Made by a program: the position numbers and the translations under genes | Assembly (NCBI RefSeq): GCF_029871205.1 | Contig: NZ_SSOJ01000035.1 | Location: 1 to 64,000 of the forward strand | DNA from: Pseudomonas sp. BN417 | Lineage (GTDB): Bacteria > Pseudomonadota > Gammaproteobacteria > Pseudomonadales > Pseudomonadaceae | Direction: 5' to 3' | DNA length: 64,000 bases | In this document: positions 38,078-45,835 of the stretch, one piece after another | Position numbering within the stretch: position 1 is the stretch's first letter | How the letters are laid out: each line of letters starts with the position of its first letter | The notes under the pieces: model-generated | The model's database searches: none | Seen by the model: only the letters and a program-made list of their open reading frames with translations | What the model was told of the DNA's origin: nothing

Positions 38078-38869
38078 TCAGGCGGCGGGGCGCTGCTGGC
38101 GCTGGTAGAGGAACTCCAGCACGGCCGTCCGGTATGCGTGATAGCGGGCGTCATTGGCCAGGGCCAGGCGGTCGCGCGGGCGGTCCAGGTCGACCTTGAC
38201 GATATCGCCGATGGTGGCTGCCGGGCCGTTGGTCATCATGACGATGCGGTCGGAGAGCAGCACGGCCTCGTCCACGTCATGGGTGACCATGACCACGGTG
38301 CTGTGGGTCTCGCCGACAATGCGCAGCAACTCGTCCTGCAGGTGTGCGCGGGTCAGGGCATCCAGCGCGCCGAAGGGCTCGTCCATCAGCAGCACCTTGG
38401 GTTCCATCGCCAGCGCGCGGGCGATGCCCACGCGCTGTTTCATGCCGCCGGAGATTTCACTGGGGTGTTTGTGGGCCGCATGGTCCAGGCCGACCATCCG
38501 CAAGGCCGCTGCGGTGCGCTCCTTGAGGCGGGCCTTGCTTTCGCGGGCGGCGAAGACCCTTTCCACGGCGAGGTAGACGTTGCCGAAGCAGGTCATCCAG
38601 GGCAGCAGGCTGTGGTTCTGGAACACGACGGCACGTTCCGGGCCCGGGCCGTCGATCTCCCGGCCATTGCAGATCAGCCCGCCCTCGTTGGTGTCCAGCA
38701 GGCCGGCAATCAGGTTGAGCACGGTGGACTTGCCGCAGCCGGAATGGCCGATCAGCGAGACGAACTCGCCGCGGGCGATGCTCAGGTTGACGTTGCTGAG
38801 GGCCTGGAAGCGACCCTTGCGCGTATCGAAGTGTTTGCTGACACCGGTCAGCTCGACGAACTTGTCCAT
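38078..38869 (-). CDS. nrtD: Nitrate ABC transporter ATP-binding protein
   Basis: ATPase of the nitrate importer, 263 residues on the cytoplasmic face. It shows Walker A 'LIGHSGCGKSTVLN', the Q-loop 'AVVFQNHSLLPWM', signature 'EISGGMKQRVGIARAL', Walker B 'VLLMDEPFGALD' and H-loop 'VVMVTHDVDEAV'. It is the single-domain (NrtD-like) form, without the NrtA-like extension of cyanobacterial NrtC, so the transporter probably uses a homodimer. Third gene of nrtA-nrtB-nrtD; a REPIN sits in the 77-bp gap to nrtB. Confidence 0.93.
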   Translation of the reverse strand: MDKFVELTGVSKHFDTRKGRFQALSNVNLSIARGEFVSLIGHSGCGKSTVLNLIAGLLDTNEGGLICNGREIDGPGPERAVVFQNHSLLPWMTCFGNVYLAVERVFAARESKARLKERTAAALRMVGLDHAAHKHPSEISGGMKQRVGIARALAMEPKVLLMDEPFGALDALTRAHLQDELLRIVGETHSTVVMVTHDVDEAVLLSDRIVMMTNGPAATIGDIVKVDLDRPRDRLALANDARYHAYRTAVLEFLYQRQQRPAA

Positions 38870-38886
38870 CAGGGTTCTCCTGCTTT

Positions 38887-38940
38887 TGTAGGAGCGTGCT
38901 TGCTCGCGAATGCTGTTCGCGAGCCAAGCCCGCTCCTACG
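38887..38940. repeat. REPIN between nrtD and nrtB
   Basis: TGTAGGAGCGTGCTTGCTCG and TTCGCGAGCCAAGCCCGCTC are opposed REP sequences. Being inside the nrtABD transcript, the RNA hairpins could stabilise the upstream nrtAB message or reduce nrtD expression. Confidence 0.85.
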
Positions 38941-38946
38941 GGATGT

Positions 38947-39804
38947 TCAGTTGCTGTAATCGAAGCGCTTGGCCAGCCACAGCAGGCTCTGTTCCAGGGC
39001 CAGGCCGACCAGGCCGACGATGATGATGGCGATGAGGATGTGCTCGACGTTGAGGTTGTTCCATTCGTCCCACACCCAGAAGCCCAGGCCGGTGCCGCCG
39101 GTGAGCATTTCTGCGGCCACTATCACCAGCCAGGCGACGCCGATGGCCAGGCGGATGCCGGTCATCAGATGGGGCAGTACGGCCGGGAAGAGGATGCGGG
39201 TGAGCACCTTGAACTCGGAGAGTTTCAGCACCCGCGCCACGTTGAGGTAGTCCTGCGGCACGCTGGCCACGCCGGCGGCGGTGTTGAGGATGATCGGCCA
39301 GATCGAGCTGATGAAGATCACCCAGATCGACGCCGGACCGGCCGCCTCGAACACCAGCAGTCCGATGGGCAGCCAGGCCAGTGGGGAAACCGGCCGCAGC
39401 AGGCTGATGATGGGCGAGAGCATCCCGGCCAGAAAGGTGAAACGACCGATGGCGAAGCCCAGTGGAATGCCCACCAGCGCGGCCATGCCGAAGCCCAGGC
39501 CGACCCGGCCCAGCGAGTGGAGGATGTTCCAGCCGATGCCCATGTCGTTGGGACCGTTGTCATAGAAGGGATCGGCGAACAGTTCCAGCGCCGAATGCCA
39601 GGTCGACAGCGGGCCCGGGAGCCCTTCGCTGCGTGCTGCCACCAGGGCCCAGAGGCCGATGAACAGCAGCATGCCGAGTAGCGGCGGAACCAGCACCCGC
39701 GCCAGGTTGTGCAAGGCCTCCGCGCCAGGCATGGCCTGGCGCGGAGCTACGCTGGGCGCAGCCTTCGGGGCCACCGGCAGTGGCGGATTCACGGGAGCGT
39801 TCAT
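38947..39804 (-). CDS. nrtB: Nitrate ABC transporter permease
   Basis: Inner-membrane permease, 285 residues from the ATG at 39804 (GGAGG upstream). It has a Pro/Ala-rich N-terminal tail, then about six membrane helices, and the EAA-like loop 'AAGVASVPQDYLNVARVLKL' that docks on the ATPase. 'LRPVSPLAWLPIGLLVFEAA' is typical of the nitrate/sulfonate/taurine (SsuC/NrtB) class. It follows nrtA by 14 bp. Nitrate specificity rests on the neighbours nrtA, nasS and nasT. Confidence 0.93.
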   Translation of the reverse strand: MNAPVNPPLPVAPKAAPSVAPRQAMPGAEALHNLARVLVPPLLGMLLFIGLWALVAARSEGLPGPLSTWHSALELFADPFYDNGPNDMGIGWNILHSLGRVGLGFGMAALVGIPLGFAIGRFTFLAGMLSPIISLLRPVSPLAWLPIGLLVFEAAGPASIWVIFISSIWPIILNTAAGVASVPQDYLNVARVLKLSEFKVLTRILFPAVLPHLMTGIRLAIGVAWLVIVAAEMLTGGTGLGFWVWDEWNNLNVEHILIAIIIVGLVGLALEQSLLWLAKRFDYSN

Positions 39805-39818
39805 GGTGGCCTCCTGGG

Positions 39819-41102
39819 TCAGGCTTTGATGGCGAAGGATTGCGCGTACGCGGCCGCGTTCGAACCATCCCACAGCTTGCCGTCCATCAGGGTGCTGCTA
39901 CGCATCTGGCTGGGCGGAACCGGCAGGCCGAGGGCGCTGGCGGCTTCGCTGAATATTCTGGTCTGGTTGACCTGGGCGGCGACGGCTGCATAGTCCGGGT
40001 CTTCCTTGATCAGGCCCCAGCGCTTGAACTGGGTCATGAACCACATGCCGTCGGAGAGCCAGGGGAAGTTCACGTTGCAGTCCTTGCAGAAGGCCATGGC
40101 GTGCTGGTCATCCCATTTGTTGCCCAGGCCGTCCTCGTAGTGACCGAGGAAGCGCTGTTCGATGACGTCCACCGGGGCATTCACGTAGGCCTTGCCGGCG
40201 ATCAGCTTGGCGGTGGCCTTCTTGTTCTCGTCGCTGGCCTCGATGAAGCGGCTCGCATCGAGCAAGGCCATCACCAGGGCCCGCGCGGTATTGGGGTTCT
40301 GCTCGACGAACTCGCGCGAGCAGCCCAGCACCTTTTCCGGGTGGTCGGCCCAGATCTGCTGGGTGGTGGTGGCGGTGAAACCGATCTTGTCGAAGATCGC
40401 CCGCGCGCCCCAGGGCTCGCCGACGCAGAAGCCGTCCATGTTGCCCACACGCATGTTGGCGACCATCTGTGGCGGCGGCACGGTGATGGTCTTCACATCG
40501 GTCATCGGGTTGATGCCGTGACTGGCCAGCCAGTAGTAGAGCCACATGGCGTGGGTGCCGGTGGGGAAGGTCTGGGCGAAGGTCAGTGGGGTGCCGCCCT
40601 TCTTGATATGCGCGGCGAGCTGATCGCCATTGGTTACACCCGCCTCCTTGAGCTGGCGGGAAAGGGTGATGGCCTGGCCGTTCTGATTGAGGCCCATGAG
40701 CACCGCCATATTCTTTTGCGGGCCCGCCACGCCGAGTTGGGAGCTGTACATCATGCCGTAGAGCACGTGGGAGGCATCCAGTTCGCCGGTGTTCAGCTTG
40801 TCGCGCACGCCGGCCCAGGAGGCTTCCTTGCTCGGGGTGATGGAGAGGCCGTACTTGGCGGCGAAGCCCTGGGTAGCGGCGACTACTACCGAGGCGCAGT
40901 CGGTGAGGGGAATGAAACCGACCTTCAGGGCGGCCTTTTCCGGTGCGTCGGAACCTGCGGCCCAGGCCGCGCTACGCAGGAAGCCAGGGGCGGAAAGCCC
41001 CAGGGCGGTCACGCCGCCGACGGTGCCGGCAATGGCGATGGATTGCTTGAGGAAGTTGCGGCGGCTGTTGTTCACCGGGTCTTTGGAATCACGTTCGCTC
41101 AT
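39819..41102 (-). CDS. nrtA: Periplasmic nitrate-binding protein
   Basis: Substrate-binding component of the nitrate ABC importer, 427 residues. The ATG at 41102 follows AAGGAC; an upstream TTG in frame overlaps the attenuator and is unlikely. The N-terminus carries a twin-arginine signal (SRRNFLKQ, about residue 13) ending near 'SAAWAAGSDAPEK', so it is exported folded. The fold is that of NrtA/CmpA: 'LKVGFIPLTDCASVVVAATQ', 'FPTGTHAMWLYYWLASHGIN' and 'DGFCVGEPWGARAIFDKIGF'. Its mRNA leader carries two ANTAR hairpins and a terminator behind a sigma-54 promoter. Confidence 0.94.
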   Translation of the reverse strand: MSERDSKDPVNNSRRNFLKQSIAIAGTVGGVTALGLSAPGFLRSAAWAAGSDAPEKAALKVGFIPLTDCASVVVAATQGFAAKYGLSITPSKEASWAGVRDKLNTGELDASHVLYGMMYSSQLGVAGPQKNMAVLMGLNQNGQAITLSRQLKEAGVTNGDQLAAHIKKGGTPLTFAQTFPTGTHAMWLYYWLASHGINPMTDVKTITVPPPQMVANMRVGNMDGFCVGEPWGARAIFDKIGFTATTTQQIWADHPEKVLGCSREFVEQNPNTARALVMALLDASRFIEASDENKKATAKLIAGKAYVNAPVDVIEQRFLGHYEDGLGNKWDDQHAMAFCKDCNVNFPWLSDGMWFMTQFKRWGLIKEDPDYAAVAAQVNQTRIFSEAASALGLPVPPSQMRSSTLMDGKLWDGSNAAAYAQSFAIKA

Positions 41103-41124
41103 GGTGTTGTCCTTGTTGGAAGGC

Positions 41125-41217
41125 AAAACAAAAAACGACGTGCGCCAGAGCTCCCGATAGGGGAAGGAGCTCTGACGGACGCCGTTGTCCGTGATCCGCG
41201 GCCCACCGCCGTTGGCG
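41125..41217 (-). ncRNA. NasT-target leader of nrtABD: two ANTAR hairpins plus attenuator
   Basis: On the minus strand the first hairpin is CGCC-AACGGC-GGTG (41217-41204). The second is ACGGAC-AACGGC-GTCCGT (41192-41175). Both have the identical loop AACGGC with A1 and G4. The next bases form CAGAGCTCC / GGGAGCTCTG (41174-41146), a perfect 9-bp stem that leads to a T-rich tract (41135-41125), ending about 22 bp before the nrtA ATG. This is a complete ANTAR antitermination leader of the NasR/NasT type. Confidence 0.9.
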
Positions 41218-41244
41218 CGCTACGCTGGAATCTGCTGAGAGATT

Positions 41245-41260
41245 TGCAAAGGCCTTGCCA
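41245..41260 (-). promoter_or_regulatory. Sigma-54 promoter of nrtABD
   Basis: TGGCAAGGCCTTTGCA on the minus strand matches the -24/-12 consensus (GG, 10 bases, GC). It lies about 27 bp upstream of the first ANTAR hairpin, which puts the transcript start immediately before the leader. Confidence 0.85.
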
Positions 41261-41474
41261 GCTTGCACAGTAGGCTCAAGGCCTGGCTGGGGCCGGCTTC
41301 GGCAGGTTATGAATGCCTTTTAAATCAGCAGCTTGCTGGTTGGATGGAGCAGAAGAGCAGGCTGGCGGGACTGGGCCATATGCGTGCGAAGGGCGAGCGG
41401 CCTGATCGGTTTTGGTTCGTCCGCTGCCGGGAGTTGCGCCTTGCGTTGTAGGGGCGAATTCATTCGCCAAGGGT

Positions 41475-41594
41475 CCGTAGGTTGGCGCTGAGCGAAGCGA
41501 AGCCCAACACGGAGTGCGCAGCACTCCCGAGCTTGTTGCCAGGGGATGTTGGGCTTCGCAGGCTCAGACCTGCGCGGCCCGCGCCAACCTACGG
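41475..41594. repeat. Inverted-repeat element between nasT and nrtA promoter
   Basis: Ends CCGTAGGTTGGCGC and GCGCCAACCTACGG are exact inverted copies. Inner blocks 'GCGAAGCCCAAC' and 'GTTGGGCTTCGC' repeat the inversion. A related copy lies near 37921-38010. Adjacent to it (41450-41470) is a REP-like 'GTAGGGGCGAATTCATTCGCC' palindrome. It may also terminate nasST transcription. Confidence 0.65.
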
Positions 41595-41610
41595 GGCTGC
41601 GCCCCATGGT

Positions 41611-42189
41611 TCAGACCCCGAGCATCTCGTGCGTGGCGATGATCTGCTCGGCCACCTGGATCAGCTTCTGTTGCCGCCCCATGGCCTGTCGGCGCATCAG
41701 GGTGTAGGCCTCGTCTACGGTGCAGGTCCTCAACTTCATCAGCAATCCCTTGGCGAGCTCGATCCGCTTGCGTTCGGCCAATTGGCTATCGCGTTCCAGC
41801 AATTGGGCACGCAGGGCCTGGTCACTCTCGAAGCGCGCCATGGCCACGTCCAGGATCGGGCGCAGGCGCTCGGCGTGGATCCCTTCGACCACGTAGGCGC
41901 TGACCCCAGCCTGGATCGCTTGGCGCATCAGGTCTGGATCGTGGTCGTCGGTGAACATCACGATGGGGCGCGGCTGGTTCCGGCTCACCATGACAACCTG
42001 TTCCATCATGTCGCGGCCGGCGGATTCGGTGTCGATCAAGACCACATCGGGGCGACTCGCCTCGATGTGCTCGGGCAAATCAATGCTCAGGCCGGTTTCA
42101 TCAATGACGTCGAAGCCCGATTCGAGCAAGGCGTTCTTCAGGCGGCCAACCTTTTTCGGGGTGTCGTTGATCAGGAGAATACGAAGCAT
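41611..42189 (-). CDS. nasT: ANTAR antiterminator NasT
   Basis: RNA-binding response regulator, 192 residues. The N-terminal receiver-like domain starts 'LRILLINDTPKKVGRLKNAL' and has a diverged phosphorylation pocket. The C-terminal ANTAR domain (about 130-188) shows 'LAERKRIELAKGLLMKL', the Ala-Lys-Gly-Leu-Leu-Met core, and 'AYTLMRRQAMGRQQKLIQVA'. In Azotobacter and Pseudomonas, free NasT binds two-hairpin leaders to prevent termination, and NasS sequesters it when nitrate is absent. It lies 20 bp after nasS. Three matching leaders occur in this window. Confidence 0.94.
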   Translation of the reverse strand: MLRILLINDTPKKVGRLKNALLESGFDVIDETGLSIDLPEHIEASRPDVVLIDTESAGRDMMEQVVMVSRNQPRPIVMFTDDHDPDLMRQAIQAGVSAYVVEGIHAERLRPILDVAMARFESDQALRAQLLERDSQLAERKRIELAKGLLMKLRTCTVDEAYTLMRRQAMGRQQKLIQVAEQIIATHEMLGV

Positions 42190-42209
42190 GGTGCGTTCAT
42201 CTCCAGGTG

Positions 42210-43424
42210 TCAGAGGGGCAGGGATGCGGTCGGGGAATGGCGAGCGTGAATGGCGAAGCTGTCGGCGTAGCTCGCTGGATCGCTGCCATCCCAGATGCGC
42301 CCATCGACCAATGTGGAGCTGCGCATGGCCTGGTCAGGGACAGCAATGCCGAGCGCCTCGGCGGCATCTCGGTAGAGCGCCAGCTGATGAATCTGCCTGG
42401 CCACGCCAAGGTAGTCCGGATTGTCCCGGAGCAGCCCCCAGCGGCGGAACTGAGTCATGAACCAGATGCCGTCGGAGAGCCAGGGCATGGTGGCTTGGCC
42501 GTCGGCGAAGAAGCGCAACGGGTGTGAATCGCGCCATGCGTGACCGAGGCCATCTTCATAGTGTCCGAGAAAGCGCGGCTGGATGACCGAAAGCGGTGCA
42601 TCGAGGTACTCGCTTGCGCAGATCAGTTGGGCGGTGCTGCGCTTGTTCTCGTCGTTGGCATCGATGAAGCGGCTGGCCTCCAGCACGGCCATGGTCAGGG
42701 CGCGGGCCGTGTTGGGGTATTGCTCCACGAAGGCTCGGGTGCAGCCCAGCACCTTCTCCGGATGATCGGGCCAGATCATCTGGCTGGTGGCCAGGGTGAA
42801 TCCTTGCTTCTCATCCACGGCCAGCGCGCCCCAGGGGCCGCCGGCGCAAAACCCGTCGATGCGCCCGGCACGCAGGTGCTGGACCATTTGCGCGGGCGGC
42901 ACCACCACGGTGTTCACATCTTCCAGGGGGTTGATGCCATGGGCCGCCAGCCAGTAGTAAAGCCACATGGCATGGGTGCCGGTGGGGAAGGTCTGGGCGA
43001 AGGTCAGTCTTGCCCCATGCTGGCGCACATGGGTGGCCAGTTCTTCCGCACGGGTCACGCCAGCCCGGCGGAGCTGCTCGGACAGGTTGATGGCCTGACC
43101 GTTCTGGCAAAGCCCCATGAGAATCGCCATCGCGGTAGGCGCGCTACCCAGGCCCAGATGGATGCCGTATATCTGTCCGTAGAGCGAGTGCGCGGCATCC
43201 AGTTCACCGCTCAACAACTTGTCGCGCAGGGCCGCCCAGGAGGTCTGTCGTTTGAGGTTCAGGGTCAGGCCATAGGGCTGGGCGAAACCCTGGGTGGCCG
43301 CGACGATCAACGAGGCGGCATCGGAAAGGGCTATGAAACCCAGGTTCACTGTGCGCTTTTCCGGGGCATCGCTGCCCGCGACCCAAGCGAGGTTGTCGTT
43401 ACGAGTGCAACGCTTATCGGTCAT
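42210..43424 (-). CDS. nasS: Cytoplasmic nitrate sensor NasS
   Basis: NrtA-like protein without export signal, 404 residues from the ATG at 43424. It senses nitrate and holds NasT inactive when nitrate is missing. It shares with nrtA 'FPTGTHAMWLYYWLAAHGIN', 'DGFCAGGPWGALAVDEKQGF' and the ending 'MRSSTLVDGRIWDGSDPASYADSF'-type segment. Its N-terminus even retains 'AWVAGSDAPEK', which in NrtA lies at the Tat cleavage site, showing descent from an exported binding protein that lost its signal. Its own leader carries the NasT-type attenuator, giving feedback control. Confidence 0.93.
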   Translation of the reverse strand: MTDKRCTRNDNLAWVAGSDAPEKRTVNLGFIALSDAASLIVAATQGFAQPYGLTLNLKRQTSWAALRDKLLSGELDAAHSLYGQIYGIHLGLGSAPTAMAILMGLCQNGQAINLSEQLRRAGVTRAEELATHVRQHGARLTFAQTFPTGTHAMWLYYWLAAHGINPLEDVNTVVVPPAQMVQHLRAGRIDGFCAGGPWGALAVDEKQGFTLATSQMIWPDHPEKVLGCTRAFVEQYPNTARALTMAVLEASRFIDANDENKRSTAQLICASEYLDAPLSVIQPRFLGHYEDGLGHAWRDSHPLRFFADGQATMPWLSDGIWFMTQFRRWGLLRDNPDYLGVARQIHQLALYRDAAEALGIAVPDQAMRSSTLVDGRIWDGSDPASYADSFAIHARHSPTASLPL

Positions 43425-43446
43425 GTCGTTAGTCCCACCACTGAAC

Positions 43447-43527
43447 GAAAAAGGCGCCGCCCCAGTCACCATGGGGTTGGTGACCGGGAACGACGCCATC
43501 GTCTGTGAACTGACTCCGCCGTTGGAG
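43447..43527 (-). ncRNA. NasT-target leader of nasST, second hairpin degenerate
   Basis: Minus strand: hairpin one is CTCC-AACGGC-GGAG (43527-43514) with the canonical loop. Hairpin two is GAC-GATGGC-GTC (43503-43492), whose loop has G rather than A at position 1 and which could refold as a four-base loop. The terminator stem CCCGGTCACC / GGTGACTGGG (43488-43461) is followed by T5 (43452-43448), ending about 24 bp before the nasS ATG. The site is likely bound more weakly than the other two. Confidence 0.8.
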
Positions 43528-43548
43528 CTAGCTCTGGATGCCGGTGTC

Positions 43549-43564
43549 AGCAATTGATGTGCCA
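43549..43564 (-). promoter_or_regulatory. Sigma-54 promoter of nasST
   Basis: TGGCACATCAATTGCT on the minus strand is a perfect -24/-12 element, about 22 bp upstream of the first ANTAR hairpin. Confidence 0.88.
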
Positions 43565-43615
43565 CTGTGCACCGGAGGGATTTCGTGCTGAATGCGCTCG
43601 GGGATGGAGGTCGGC

Positions 43616-44620
43616 TCAGTCGCCTTTGCTGCGATAGCGACTAGGCGCATGCCCTGTCCAGTTCAGAAAGGCGCGCCGAAATGCCGCCTCGCTGCTGAAA
43701 CCCAGATGGCCGGCGATACGGCCGATCGTCCAGTCGGTGTCGCGCAAGCAGCGTTGTGCCGACTCGCACAGGCAGAGTCGGCGCAGCAACTGGTAGCTGG
43801 ACCCTTCGCCTGCCAAACGCCGGCGCAAGGTCGGCTCGCTGGTGCCCAAGGCGGCGGCTATCGCGCCGAGTGCCGGTACATCGAGTTCATGGGCGATGGC
43901 GGCGTCGAGAAAGCCCCGTACCTGTTGCGTGACCGACATCACGCTCGGCGGCGCGCCTATCAGGCGGAAAGGAAAATCCACCAGGAACGAGGCCAGCTCG
44001 GCTGGATTGCGTATCACCTGGCGTGTCAGCAGTTCGCTGTTGAAGTTGAAGCCATAGGTCTGCTTGCCGACGGATACCGGGGCGTCGAACAGGCCGAGGA
44101 AGGGCATGGCGTCCTTGCGCTCCGGGTGGGCCAGGAACACGTTGGACGGACGTAGCGCATGCCCGATCAGCCAGGCGAATAGTTGCAGGTAGCAGAACAG
44201 TCCGGTCAGGTCGACCAGGCAGGCGGCCGAGCTGCGCTTCTGGCGCAGGGAGTCCATGTGAAAGGTGGCGTTCTGACCCTGCACGTCCAGGCTCAACTTC
44301 CCGGCACGGGGATGCAGCATGGCGCAGAACTCTGCGGCACAGAGGATGGCTTCGCCGAGGGTGCCGCAGCTGAGCAGGCAGCGACACATCAGGTCGACTT
44401 CGTTCTTGCGCATCGGTGGTTGGCCCTCACCCTGCGCGACTTTTGCCTCCAGTTGCTCGATGGCCTGTCGGTACAGCCTTACAAAGCTGTCCGCCGAGAG
44501 CTGCTCAGCCGATCCGCCTTGCCCGGGGGGCAGCAGGCTGTGGCGCTGCAACTCCTCCAGGAGTCGAGCGTCCAGCCCGTGGGGAATGCGAACGGCATGA
44601 GCTGATCGGGAGGCCATCAT
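43616..44620 (-). CDS. AraC-family regulator (OruR/ArgR-like effector domain)
   Basis: A 334-residue regulator. I choose the ATG at 44620 (MMASRSAHAVRIPHGLDARL); upstream sequence is not conserved. The N-terminal two thirds is the arabinose-binding-like domain of the QseD/OruR type ('MRKNEVDLMCRCLLSCGTLG', 'LHPRAGKLSLDVQGQ'). The C-terminal double helix-turn-helix is clear ('LGTSEPTLRRRLAGEGSSYQ', 'IAGHLGFSSEAAFRRAFLNW'). It is divergent from the 44.8-47.5 kb operon of Dabb-like and SDR genes and probably controls it. The effector is unknown. Confidence 0.9.
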   Translation of the reverse strand: MMASRSAHAVRIPHGLDARLLEELQRHSLLPPGQGGSAEQLSADSFVRLYRQAIEQLEAKVAQGEGQPPMRKNEVDLMCRCLLSCGTLGEAILCAAEFCAMLHPRAGKLSLDVQGQNATFHMDSLRQKRSSAACLVDLTGLFCYLQLFAWLIGHALRPSNVFLAHPERKDAMPFLGLFDAPVSVGKQTYGFNFNSELLTRQVIRNPAELASFLVDFPFRLIGAPPSVMSVTQQVRGFLDAAIAHELDVPALGAIAAALGTSEPTLRRRLAGEGSSYQLLRRLCLCESAQRCLRDTDWTIGRIAGHLGFSSEAAFRRAFLNWTGHAPSRYRSKGD

Positions 44621-44841
44621 GAAACTCGCCTGTTGATTGCGACGGTAGTGGTCAGTGATCGATTCGGTGACGGTGCATCCACAGCTGCCATGGCTCAATG
44701 AGGGCAAGCCGGCAATGTTGGGCTAACGCTCAAGTCGCGGCGAACCCGGGCGCATCAGTGGAGCACTCATAACGTGATTATCGCCGTCATCCGATTGCCG
44801 AATCGCACCAGCCTGTCACCTGATGAGGGAGCAGGCAAGCC

Positions 44842-45186
44842 ATGATCCAGATACTGGATGAAATCCTTCTGGACCCCAGACATATCCCCGCCGTGCTGGC
44901 GTTGCTGGAGGAGCGCTATATGCCGCAAGCGGCCGCGCGCGGGCTGACATTGTTGCAGCGCTGGGCGTCGCCACCGGTTGCCGTTCCCGGCGAGCGCAAC
45001 AGACTCTGGTTGCTGTGGCAGGTGCCCGACGTGTGGGGCTACTACGGTATGCGCCTGGGCGCCGGGGCCGAAGTGCTGGAGTTCTGGGGCTTTGTGGACA
45101 GGTTGTGCGAGCACCGCGCTCGGCATGTGCTGGGCTGCGCCGACCAACCTCTGCCTTCGCCGGAGGTGCAGGAAGATGTGGCATGA
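44842..45186 (+). CDS. Hypothetical alpha/beta-barrel-like protein (NIPSNAP-like)
   Basis: A 114-residue cytoplasmic protein starting 'MIQILDEILLDPRHIPAVLA'. The pattern of short strands and helices, with 'LLQRWASPPVAV' and 'LWLLWQVPDVWGYYGMR', resembles the NIPSNAP/dimeric ferredoxin-like barrel proteins. I do not recognise it beyond that. It is the first gene of a four-gene operon and overlaps the next gene by 11 bp. Confidence 0.65.
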   Translation: MIQILDEILLDPRHIPAVLALLEERYMPQAAARGLTLLQRWASPPVAVPGERNRLWLLWQVPDVWGYYGMRLGAGAEVLEFWGFVDRLCEHRARHVLGCADQPLPSPEVQEDVA

Positions 45187-45835
45187 AACCGCACAGCTCT
45201 ATCTCGATCCGGATGCTGGGCCAGGCGAGGTGGCAGACGAACTGCAGCGCCGGGCTCAAGGCTTGGCTGGTCTCAAGTACTTCAGCCTTGGCCGCAATCT
45301 CGAAGGCAGTTGGGGGGCCGGCGATTTCACCCTGGACCTGTGTTTCGCAAGCAATGCATTCCAGGCCAGCACTGCGACCAGCCTGGCGCAGCTGCCGGGC
45401 GTTTCGCGCGTGGATCGAGTGGCTTACGAGCGGCTGGGCGGTGGTCAGCGTGCCGTTGGGTTGCAAGGCGGAATCTGGCGCACCTTGTTGTTGCGCGTGC
45501 GCCCGCATCGAGACCCTGGTCATGTAGCGGCTCTGGAGCGTGATCTGCTGCGCATGCCAGCGTACATGTCGGGCATCCGCAACTGGCAACTGAGTCGAGT
45601 CTGCTCGAACAGCGGTTGGACGCACGTCTGGCAGCAAGAGTTCGCCCGTGTCGACGATCTCCAGGGTGAGTATCTGATCCATCCATTTCACTGGGGCTGG
45701 GTGGATCGGTGGTTCGACCCCGAATTTCCCGAGTGGACTGTGGAAGCGATTGCCCATGCGTTCTGTCCGCTTGCAACGAGCATCCTGACCCACCCCTTGT
45801 CCCTTCTCCCTTCTGAAAATGAGGAGTTCCCATGA
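45176..45835 (+). CDS. Dabb-domain (stress-responsive alpha/beta barrel) protein
   Basis: 219 residues from the ATG at 45176, which has GGAGG upstream inside the preceding gene. The C-terminal half has the Dabb pattern: 'RTLLLRVRPHRDPGHVAALE', 'LLRMPAYMSGIRNWQLSRV' and 'WTHVWQQEFARVDDLQGEYL' with 'HPFHWGWVDRWF'. The N-terminal half ('FSLGRNLEGSWGAGDFTLDL') looks like a second, degenerate copy of the same fold, making a tandem barrel. Such proteins can be small enzymes or stress proteins; function is unknown. Its stop overlaps the next ATG (ATGA). Confidence 0.7.
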   Translation: MWHETAQLYLDPDAGPGEVADELQRRAQGLAGLKYFSLGRNLEGSWGAGDFTLDLCFASNAFQASTATSLAQLPGVSRVDRVAYERLGGGQRAVGLQGGIWRTLLLRVRPHRDPGHVAALERDLLRMPAYMSGIRNWQLSRVCSNSGWTHVWQQEFARVDDLQGEYLIHPFHWGWVDRWFDPEFPEWTVEAIAHAFCPLATSILTHPLSLLPSENEEFP

